This document shows positions 54,440 through 64,000 of a stretch of DNA of 64,000 nucleotides, one piece after another. The notes beneath the pieces were generated by a model. It saw only the letters and a program-made list of their open reading frames with translations. It was not told the origin of the DNA and ran no database searches. The translations under genes and the position numbers were made by a program. Each line of letters opens with the position of its first letter. Positions within the stretch are counted from its first letter, which is position 1. The DNA is from Hippasteria phrygiana (Eukaryota; Echinodermata; Asteroidea; Valvatida; Goniasteridae): contig JAZGUH010000411.1 of assembly GCA_037893225.1 (NCBI GenBank), positions 1 to 64,000 on the forward strand, given 5' to 3'.

Positions 54440-57400
54440 TTATGAATGAGTAAAGCAAGTCCATACCCCAGGGAATTTGACATGCATGGAGCAATAAATA
54501 GAAGGTAATATGCACACAGATGTTGGCCGGAAAGAAAATAAACATTGCGAGGTTTGAATTTTCTCCACAAGTGTTAACTCTAAGAAGCCGCCGATAATTG
54601 CAACATGTAGCGCCAGATCTAAGCTATCCATACATGTCAAAATTACTGAATTTGGTTGATATTTCATGCAATTATGAATGAGTAAAGCAAGTCCATACCC
54701 CAGGGAATTTGACATGCATGGAGCAATAAATAGACGGTAACATGTACACAGATGTTGGCCGGAAAGAAAATAAACATTGCGAGGTTTGAATTGTCTCCAC
54801 AAGTGTTAACTCTAAGAAGCCGCCGATAATTGCAACATGTAGCGCCAGATCTAAGCTATCCATACATGTCAAAATTACTGAATTTGGTTGATATTTCATG
54901 CAATTATGAATGAGTAAAGCAAGTCATACCCTAGGGAATTTGACAGGCATGGAGCAATAAATAGAAGGTAATATGCATACAGATGTTGGCCGGAAAGAAA
55001 ATATACATTGCGAGGTTTGAATTTTCTCCACAAGTTTTAACTCTAAGAAGCCGCCGATAATTGCAACATGTAGCGCCAGATCTAAGCTATCCATACATGT
55101 CAAAATTACTGAATTTGGTTGATATTTCATGCAATTATGAATGAGTAAAGCAAGTCCATACCCCAGGGAATTTGACATGCATGGAGCAATAAATAGACGG
55201 TTACATGTACACAGATGTTGGCCGGAAAGAAAATAAACATTGCGAGGTTTGAATTTTCTCCACAAGTCTTAACTCTAAGAAGCCGCCGATAATTGCAACA
55301 TGTAGCGCCAGATCTAAGCTATCCATACATGTCAAAATTACTGAATTTGGTTGATATTTCATGCAATTATGAATGAGTAAAGCAAGTCCATACCCCAGGG
55401 AATTTGACATGCATGGAGCAATAAATAGACGGTAACCTTGTACACAGATGTTGGCCGGAAAGAAAATAAACATTGCGAGGTTTGAATTGTCTCCACAAGT
55501 TTTAACTCTAAGAAGCCGCCGATAATTGCAACATGTAGCGCCAGATCTAAGCTATCCATACATGTCAACATTACTGAATTTGGTTGATATTTCATGCAAT
55601 TATGAATGAGTAAAGCAAGTCCATACCACAGGGAATTTGACATGCATGGAGCAATAAATAGACGGTAACATGTACACAGATGTTGGCCGGAAAGAAAATA
55701 AACATTGCGAGGTTTGAATTGTCTCCACAAGTGTTAACTCTAAGAAGCCGCCGATAATTGCAACATGTAGCGCCAGATCTAAGCTATCCATACATGTCAA
55801 AATTACTGAATTTGGTTGATATTTCATGCAATTATGAATGAGTAAAGCAAGTCATACCCTAGGGAATTTGACAGGCATGGAGCAATAAATAGAAGGTAAT
55901 ATGCACACAGATGTTGGCCGGAAAGAAAATATTCATTGCGAGGTTTGAATTTTCTCCACCAGTTGTAACTCTAAGAAGCCGCCGATAATTGCAACATGTA
56001 GCGCCAGATCTAAGCTATCCATACATGTCAAAATTACTGAATTTGGTTGATATTTCATGCAATTATGAATGAGTAAAGCAAGTCCATACCCCAGGGAATT
56101 TGACATGCATGGAGCAATAAATAGACGGTTACATGTACACAGATGTTGGCCGGAAAGAAAATAAACATTGCGAGGTTTGAATTTTCTCCACAAGTCTTAA
56201 CTCTAAGAAGCCGCCGATAATTGCAACATGTAGCGCCAGATCTAAGCTATCCATACATGTCAAAATTACTGAATTTGGTTGATATTTCATGCAATTATGA
56301 ATGAGTAAAGCAAGTCCATACCCCAGGGAATTTGACATGCATGGAGCAATAAATAGACGGTAACCTTGTACACAGATGTTGGCCGGAAAGAAAATAAACA
56401 TTGCGAGGTTTGAATTGTCTCCACAAGTTTTAACTCTAAGAAGCCGCCGATAATTGCAACATGTAGCGCCAGATCTAAGCTATCCATACATGTCAACATT
56501 ACTGAATTTGGTTGATATTTCATGCAATTATGAATGAGTAAAGCAAGTCCATACCACAGGGAATTTGACATGCATGGAGCAATAAATAGACGGTAACATG
56601 TACACAGATGTTGGCCGGAAAGAAAATAAACATTGCGAGGTTTGAATTGTCTCCACAAGTGTTAACTCTAAGAAGCCGCCGATAATTGCAACATGTAGCG
56701 CCAGATCTAAGCTATCCATACATGTCAAAATTACTGAATTTGGTTGATATTTCATGCAATTATGAATGAGTAAAGCAAGTCATACCCTAGGGAATTTGAC
56801 AGGCATGGAGCAATAAATAGAAGGTAATATGCACACAGATGTTGGCCGGAAAGAAAATATTCATTGCGAGGTTTGAATTTTCTCCACCAGTTTTAACTCT
56901 AAGAAGCCGCCGATAATTGCAACATGTAGCGCCAGATCTAAGCTATCCATACATGTCAAAATTACTGAATTTGGTTGATATTTCATGCAATTATGAATGA
57001 GTAAAGCAAGTCCATACCCCAGGGAATTTGACATGCATGGAGCAATAAATAGACGGTTACATGTACACAGATGTTGGCCGGAAAGAAAATAAACATTGCG
57101 AGGTTTGAATTTTCTCCACAAGTCTTAACTCTAAGAAGCCGCCGATAATTGCAACATGTAGCGCCAGATCTAAGCTATCCATACATGTCAAAATTACTGA
57201 ATTTGGTTGATATTTCATGCAATTATGAATGAGTAAAGCAAGTCCATACCCCAGGGAATTTGACATGCATGGAGCAATAAATAGACGGTAACATGTACAC
57301 AGATGTTGGCCGGAAAGAAAATAAACAATGCGAGGTTTGAATTGTCTCCACAAGTTTTAACTCTAAGAAGCCGCCGATAATTGCAACATGTAGCGCCAGA

Positions 57401-60003
57401 TCTAAGCTATCCATACATGTCAACATTACTGAATTTGGTTGATATTTCATGCAATTATGAATGAGTAAAGCAAGTCATACCCTAGGGAATTTGACAGGCA
57501 TGGAGCAATAAATAGAAGGTAATATGCACACAGATGTTGGCCGGAAAGAAAATATACATTGCGAGGTTTGAATTTTCTCCACAAGTTTTAACTCTAAGAA
57601 GCCGCCGATAATTGCAACATGTAGCGCCAGATCTAAGCTATCCATACATGTCAAAATTACTGAATTTGGTTGATATTTCATGCAATTATGAATGAGTAAA
57701 GCAAGTCCATACCCCAGGGAATTTGACATGCATGGAGCAATAAATAGACGGTTACATGTACACAGATGTTGGCCGGAAAGAAAATAAACATTGCGAGGTT
57801 TGAATTTTCTCCACAAGTCTTAACTCTAAGAAGCCGCCGATAATTGCAACATGTAGCGCCAGATCTAAGCTATCCATACATGTCAAAATTACTGAATTTG
57901 GTTGATATTTCATGCAATTATGAATGAGTAAAGCAAGTCCATACCCCAGGGAATTTGACATGCATGGAGCAATAAATAGACGGTAACATGTACACAGATG
58001 TTGGCCGGAAAGAAAATAAACATTGCGAGGTTTGAATTGTCTCCACAAGTGTTAACTCTAAGAAGCCGCCGATAATTGCAACATGTAGCGCCAGATCTAA
58101 GCTATCCATACATGTCAAAATTACTGAATTTGGTTGATATTTCATGCAATTATGAATGAGTAAAGCAAGTCATACCCTAGGGAATTTGACAGGCATGGAG
58201 CAATAAATAGAAGGTAATATGCACACAGATGTTGGCCGGAAAGAAAATATTCATTGCGAGGTTTGAATTTTCTCCACCAGTTTTAACTCTAAGAAGCCGC
58301 CGATAATTGCAACATGTAGCGCCAGATCTAAGCTATCCATACATGTCAAAATTACTGAATTTGGTTGATATTTCATGCAATTATGAATGAGTAAAGCAAG
58401 TCCATACCCCAGGGAATTTGACATGCATGGAGCAATAAATAGACGGTTACATGTACACAGATGTTGGCCGGAAAGAAAATAAACATTGCGAGGTTTGAAT
58501 TTTCTCCACAAGTCTTAACTCTAAGAAGCCGCCGATAATTGCAACATGTAGCGCCAGATCTAAGCTATCCATACATGTCAAAATTACTGAATTTGGTTGA
58601 TATTTCATGCAATTATGAATGAGTAAAGCAAGTCCATACCCCAGGGAATTTGACATGCATGGAGCAATAAATAGAAGGTAATATGCACACAGATGTTGGC
58701 CGGAAAGAAAATAAACATTGCGAGGTTTGAATTTTCTCCACAAGTGTTAACTCTAAGAAGCCGCCGATAATTGCAACATGTAGCGCCAGATCTAAGCTAT
58801 CCATACATGTCAAAATTACTGAATTTGGTTGATATTTCATGCAATTATGAATGAGTAAAGCAAGTCCATACCCCAGGGAATTTGACATGCATGGAGCAAT
58901 AAATAGACGGTAACATGTACACAGATGTTGGCCGGAAAGAAAATAAACATTGCGAGGTTTGAATTGTCTCCACAAGTGTTAACTCTAAGAAGCCGCCGAT
59001 AATTGCAACATGTAGCGCCAGATCTAAGCTATCCATACATGTCAAAATTACTGAATTTGGTTGATATTTCATGCAATTATGAATGAGTAAAGCAAGTCAT
59101 ACCCTAGGGAATTTGACAGGCATGGAGCAATAAATAGAAGGTAATATGCACACAGATGTTGGCCGGAAAGAAAATAAACATTGCGAGGTTTGAATTGTCT
59201 CCACAAGTTTTAACTCTAAGAAGCCGCCGATAATTGCAACATGTAGCGCCAGATCTAAGCTATCCATACATGTCAACATTACTGAATTTGGTTGATATTT
59301 CATGCAATTATGAATGAGTAAAGCAAGTCCATACCACAGGGAATTTGACATGCATGGAGCAATAAATAGACGGTAACATGTACACAGATGTTGGCCGGAA
59401 AGAAAATAAACATTGCGAGGTTTGAATTGTCTCCACAAGTGTTAACTCTAAGAAGCCGCCGATAATTGCAACATGTAGCGCCAGATCTAAGCTATCCATA
59501 CATGTCAAAATTACTGAATTTGGTTGATATTTCATGCAATTATGAATGAGTAAAGCAAGTCCATACCACAGGGAATTTGACATGCATGGAGCAATAAATA
59601 GACGGTAACATGTACACAGATGTTGGCCGGAAAGAAAATAAACATTGCGAGGTTTGAATTGTCTCCACAAGTGTTAACTCTAAGAAGCCGCCGATAATTG
59701 CAACATGTAGCGCCAGATCTAAGCTATCCATACATGTCAAAATTACTGAATTTGGTTGATATTTCATGCAATTATGAATGAGTAAAGCAAGTCCATACCC
59801 CAGGGAATTTGACATGCATGGAGCAATACATAGACGGTTACATGTACACAGATGTTGGCCGGAAAGAAAATAAACATTGCGAGGTTTGAATTTTCTCCAC
59901 AAGTCTTAACTCTAAGAAGCCGCCGATAATTGCAACATGTAGCGCCAGATCTAAGCTATCCATACATGTCAAAATTACTGAATTTGGTTGATATTTCATG
60001 CAA
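54440..60003 (-). repeat. Higher-order units with marked H and A variants, 24 monomers
   Basis: Order: 54440 E, 54672 G, 54904 H (GCATACAG), 55135 D, 55367 A (GGTAACCTTGTAC), 55600 B', 55832 C2, 56063 D, 56295 A (same CTT mark), 56528 B', 56760 C2, 56991 D, 57223 A, 57455 H, 57686 D, 57918 G, 58150 C2, 58381 D, 58613 E, 58845 G, 59077 H/A hybrid, 59308 B', 59540 B', 59772 D. The 4-mer A B' C2 D repeats in tandem with a 928-bp period. The hybrid at 59077 starts as H and ends as A with TCAACATT. Confidence 0.84.
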
Positions 60004-63000
60004 TTATGAATGAGTAAAGCAAGTCCATACCCCAGGGAATTTGACATGCATGGAGCAATAAATAGAAGGTAATATGCACACAGATGTTGGCCGGAAAGAA
60101 AATAAACATTGCGAGGTTTGAATTTTCTCCACAAGTGTTAACTCTAAGAAGCCGCCGATAATTGCAACATGTAGCGCCAGATCTAAGCTATCCATACATG
60201 TCAAAATTACTGAATTTGGTTGATATTTCATGCAATTATGAATGAGTAAAGCAAGTCCATACCCCAGGGAATTTGACATGCATGGAGCAATAAATAGACG
60301 GTAACATGTACACAGATGTTGGCCGGAAAGAAAATAAACATTGCGAGGTTTGAATTGTCTCCACAAGTGTTAACTCTAAGAAGCCGCCGATAATTGCAAC
60401 ATGTAGCGCCAGATCTAAGCTATCCATACATGTCAAAATTACTGAATTTGGTTGATATTTCATGCAATTATGAATGAGTAAAGCAAGTCATACCCTAGGG
60501 AATTTGACAGGCATGGAGCAATAAATAGAAGGTAATATGCATACAGATGTTGGCCGGAAAGAAAATATACATTGCGAGGTTTGAATTTTCTCCACAAGTT
60601 TTAACTCTAAGAAGCCGCCGATAATTGCAACATGTAGCGCCAGATCTAAGCTATCCATACATGTCAAAATTACTGAATTTGGTTGATATTTCATGCAATT
60701 ATGAATGAGTAAAGCAAGTCCATACCCCAGGGAATTTGACATGCATGGAGCAATAAATAGACGGTTACATGTACACAGATGTTGGCCGGAAAGAAAATAA
60801 ACATTGCGAGGTTTGAATTTTCTCCACAAGTCTTAACTCTAAGAAGCCGCCGATAATTGCAACATGTAGCGCCAGATCTAAGCTATCCATACATGTCAAA
60901 ATTACTGAATTTGGTTGATATTTCATGCAATTATGAATGAGTAAAGCAAGTCCATACCCCAGGGAATTTGACATGCATGGAGCAATAAATAGACGGTAAC
61001 CTTGTACACAGATGTTGGCCGGAAAGAAAATAAACATTGCGAGGTTTGAATTGTCTCCACAAGTTTTAACTCTAAGAAGCCGCCGATAATTGCAACATGT
61101 AGCGCCAGATCTAAGCTATCCATACATGTCAACATTACTGAATTTGGTTGATATTTCATGCAATTATGAATGAGTAAAGCAAGTCCATACCACAGGGAAT
61201 TTGACATGCATGGAGCAATAAATAGACGGTAACATGTACACAGATGTTGGCCGGAAAGAAAATAAACATTGCGAGGTTTGAATTGTCTCCACAAGTGTTA
61301 ACTCTAAGAAGCCGCCGATAATTGCAACATGTAGCGCCAGATCTAAGCTATCCATACATGTCAAAATTACTGAATTTGGTTGATATTTCATGCAATTATG
61401 AATGAGTAAAGCAAGTCATACCCTAGGGAATTTGACAGGCATTTAGAAGGTAATATGCACACAGATGTTGGCCGGAAAGAAAATATTCATTGCGAGGTTT
61501 GAATTTTCTCCACCAGTTTTAACTCTAAGAAGCCGCCGATAATTGCAACATGTAGCGCCAGATCTAAGCTATCCATACATGTCAAAATTACTGAATTTGG
61601 TTGATATTTCATGCAATTATGAATGAGTAAAGCAAGTCCATACCCCAGGGAATTTGACATGCATGGAGCAATAAATAGACGGTTACATGTACACAGATGT
61701 TGGCCGGAAAGAAAATAAACATTGCGAGGTTTGAATTTTCTCCACAAGTCTTAACTCTAAGAAGCCGCCGATAATTGCAACATGTAGCGCCAGATCTAAG
61801 CTATCCATACATGTCAAAATTACTGAATTTGGTTGATATTTCATGCAATTATGAATGAGTAAAGCAAGTCCATACCCCAGGGAATTTGACATGCATGGAG
61901 CAATAAATAGACGGTTACATGTACACAGATGTTGGCCGGAAAGAAAATAAACATTGCGAGGTTTGAATTTTCTCCACAAGTCTTAACTCTAAGAAGCCGC
62001 CGATAATTGCAACATGTAGCGCCAGATCTAAGCTATCCATACATGTCAAAATTACTGAATTTGGTTGATATTTCATGCAATTATGAATGAGTAAAGCAAG
62101 TCCATACCCCAGGGAATTTGACATGCATGGAGCAATAAATAGACGGTAACATGTACACAGATGTTGGCCGGAAAGAAAATAAACATTGCGAGGTTTGAAT
62201 TGTCTCCACAAGTGTTAACTCTAAGAAGCCGCCGATAATTGCAACATGTAGCGCCAGATCTAAGCTATCCATACATGTCAAAATTACTGAATTTGGTTGA
62301 TATTTCATGCAATTATGAATGAGTAAAGCAAGTCATACCCTAGGGAATTTGACAGGCATGGAGCAATAAATAGAAGGTAATATGCATACAGATGTTGGCC
62401 GGAAAGAAAATATACATTGCGAGGTTTGAATTTTCTCCACAAGTTTTAACTCTAAGAAGCCGCCGATAATTGCAACATGTAGCGCCAGATCTAAGCTATC
62501 CATACATGTCAAAATTACTGAATTTGGTTGATATTTCATGCAATTATGAATGAGTAAAGCAAGTCCATACCCCAGGGAATTTGACATGCATGGAGCAATA
62601 AATAGACGGTTACATGTACACAGATGTTGGCCGGAAAGAAAATAAACATTGCGAGGTTTGAATTTTCTCCACAAGTCTTAACTCTAAGAAGCCGCCGATA
62701 ATTGCAACATGTAGCGCCAGATCTAAGCTATCCATACATGTCAAAATTACTGAATTTGGTTGATATTTCATGCAATTATGAATGAGTAAAGCAAGTCCAT
62801 ACCCCAGGGAATTTGACATGCATGGAGCAATAAATAGACGGTAACCTTGTACACAGATGTTGGCCGGAAAGAAAATAAACATTGCGAGGTTTGAATTGTC
62901 TCCACAAGTTTTAACTCTAAGAAGCCGCCGATAATTGCAACATGTAGCGCCAGATCTAAGCTATCCATACATGTCAACATTACTGAATTTGGTTGATATT

Positions 63001-64000
63001 TCATGCAATTATGAATGAGTAAAGCAAGTCCATACCACAGGGAATTTGACATGCATGGAGCAATAAATAGACGGTAACATGTACACAGATGTTGGCCGGA
63101 AAGAAAATAAACATTGCGAGGTTTGAATTGTCTCCACAAGTGTTAACTCTAAGAAGCCGCCGATAATTGCAACATGTAGCGCCAGATCTAAGCTATCCAT
63201 ACATGTCAAAATTACTGAATTTGGTTGATATTTCATGCAATTATGAATGAGTAAAGCAAGTCATACCCTAGGGAATTTGACAGGCATTTAGAAGGTAATA
63301 TGCACACAGATGTTGGCCGGAAAGAAAATATTCATTGCGAGGTTTGAATTTTCTCCACCAGTTTTAACTCTAAGAAGCCGCCGATAATTGCAACATGTAG
63401 CGCCAGATCTAAGCTATCCATACATGTCAAAATTACTGAATTTGGTTGATATTTCATGCAATTATGAATGAGTAAAGCAAGTCCATACCCCAGGGAATTT
63501 GACATGCATGGAGCAATAAATAGACGGTTACATGTACACAGATGTTGGCCGGAAAGAAAATAAACATTGCGAGGTTTGAATTTTCTCCACAAGTCTTAAC
63601 TCTAAGAAGCCGCCGATAATTGCAACATGTAGCGCCAGATCTAAGCTATCCATACATGTCAAAATTACTGAATTTGGTTGATATTTCATGCAATTATGAA
63701 TGAGTAAAGCAAGTCCATACCCCAGGGAATTTGACATGCATGGAGCAATAAATAGACGGTAACATGTACACAGATGTTGGCCGGAAAGAAAATAAACATT
63801 GCGAGGTTTGAATTGTCTCCACAAGTTTTAACTCTAAGAAGCCGCGGATAATTGCAACATGTAGCGCCAGATCTAAGCTATCCATACATGTCAACATTAC
63901 TGAATTTGGTTGATATTTCATGCAATTATGAATGAGTAAAGCAAGTCCATACCACAGGGAATTTGACATGCATGGAGCAATAAATAGACGGTAACATGTA
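60004..64000 (-). repeat. 1845-bp block repeated, with 10-bp deletion in C2
   Basis: Order: 60004 E, 60236 G, 60468 H (GCATACAG), 60699 D, 60931 A (CTT mark), 61164 B', 61396 C2 deleted, 61617 D, 61849 D, 62081 G, 62313 H (GCATACAG), 62544 D, 62776 A (CTT mark), 63009 B', 63241 C2 deleted, 63462 D, 63694 A, 63926 B or B' (cut by the window end). The run from G to D matches at an offset of 1845 bp. Both C2 copies read GGCATTTAGAAGG, lacking 10 bp of GGAGCAATAAATAG. The array continues past 64000. Confidence 0.87.

Larger units (their letters stand above)
1..64000. repeat. 231/232-bp satellite array filling the whole window
   Basis: Every base belongs to a tandem monomer of 232 bp, or 231 bp when one C is missing from GTCCATACC. 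In the orientation of the right half, constant blocks are AATTATGAATGAGTAAAGC, GGAATTTGACA, GGAGCAATAAATA, CATTGCGAGGTTTGAATT, AACTCTAAGAAGCCGCCGAT, AATTGCAACATGTAGCGCC, AGATCTAAGCTATCCATAC and TTGGTTGATATTTCATGC. Between them sit about nine variable positions that change together and define monomer families. I see no stretch over 60 nt that departs from this monomer. Open frames repeat the same peptides in drifting frames, end at fixed stops inside the monomer and lack gene context, so none is annotated as a gene. Sequence alone shows a eukaryotic-type satellite; a centromeric or heterochromatic location is inference. Subrepeats of an rDNA spacer are a less likely alternative. Confidence 0.97.
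17845..64000 (-). repeat. Right satellite arm, clean higher-order array (monomer key)
   Basis: About 199 monomers; boundaries used below are the TTA of AATTATGAATGAG. Key (lead / middle / end): A = CCCCAGGG, ACGGTAAC, TTGTCTCC, AAGTTTT, TCAACATT. B = CCACAGGG, ACGGTAAC, CCGGGAAG, TTGTC, AAGTGTT; B' is B with CCGGAAAG. C = GTCATACCCCA, GACAGG, AAGGTAATATG, ATATTC, CCAGTTTT; C2 is C with CCCTAGGG. D = ACGGTTAC, TTTTCTCC, AAGTCTT; D2 ends AAGTGTT; D3 is D with TCAACATT. E = GTCC, AAGGTAATATG, ATAAAC, AAGTGTT. F = G with TCAACATT. G = ACGGTAAC, TTGTC, AAGTGTT. H = GTCATACCCTA, GACAGG, ATATAC, AAGTTTT. J = GGTAATCTG with ATGGTGG. Types C, C2 and H are 231 bp. Confidence 0.93.

Noticed and set aside
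18062..64000. Many open reading frames of 75-123 codons on the minus strand as a repeated gene family
   Set aside because: They are the same satellite monomer read in drifting frames, with starts and stops at fixed monomer positions, no substitution pattern favouring synonymous sites that I can see, and no flanking gene signals.
1..64000. CRISPR array
   Set aside because: Repeats are regular, but the unit is 231/232 bp with no short repeat plus unique spacer structure. The whole unit is repeated.
1..64000. CENP-B box
   Set aside because: The canonical core (TTCG followed by CGGG at fixed spacing) is not found in the monomer on either strand.

Overview
The whole window is one tandemly repeated satellite DNA. 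I find no gene, RNA gene, transposon or unique-sequence stretch in it. The monomer is 231 or 232 bp, about 39% G+C by a hand count of the monomer at 21076-21307. It is present about 276 times: roughly 77 copies before 17787 and roughly 199 after. Every open reading frame is a product of the repeat: the same 60-167 codon peptides recur in shifting frames because 232 is not a multiple of 3. A megasatellite-like array of this kind points to a eukaryotic chromosome, most likely centromeric, pericentromeric, subtelomeric or other heterochromatin. Nothing in the window identifies the species.

Layout. (1) 1-17787: monomers in one orientation, full of single-base insertions and deletions. (2) 17788-17844: a 57-nt turn containing a damaged piece of monomer. 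(3) 17845-64000: monomers in the opposite orientation, very clean, running off the window edge. The key observation is that the left arm is not simply more satellite. It is a reverse-complement copy of 17845-35611 in exact monomer order, including private single-base markers. The window therefore starts with a giant inverted repeat of about 17.8 kb per arm. Because one arm carries raw-read-like indels and the other does not, the simplest explanation is a fold-back (hairpin-type) chimeric long read left unpolished at a contig end. The real array content then starts near 17845.

In the clean arm the monomers fall into linked variant families, called here A, B, B', C, C2, D, D2, D3, E, F, G, H and J1-J3 (key in the array feature). 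They are arranged in higher-order repeats. There is a basic 8-9-mer (about 1.85-2.1 kb) at 17.8-22 kb, a 16-mer of 3707 bp duplicated in tandem at 25246-32659, and 11/12-mers carrying a distinctive J1-J2-J3 island at 33124-38453. There is a trimer zone of 695 bp at 48416-54439, and a 1845-bp block with a shared 10-bp deletion repeated near 60-63.8 kb. This nested pattern, with few private mutations, indicates recent amplification by unequal exchange or similar homogenisation. I found no novel coding system. The noteworthy content is the palindrome and the multi-level repeat architecture.
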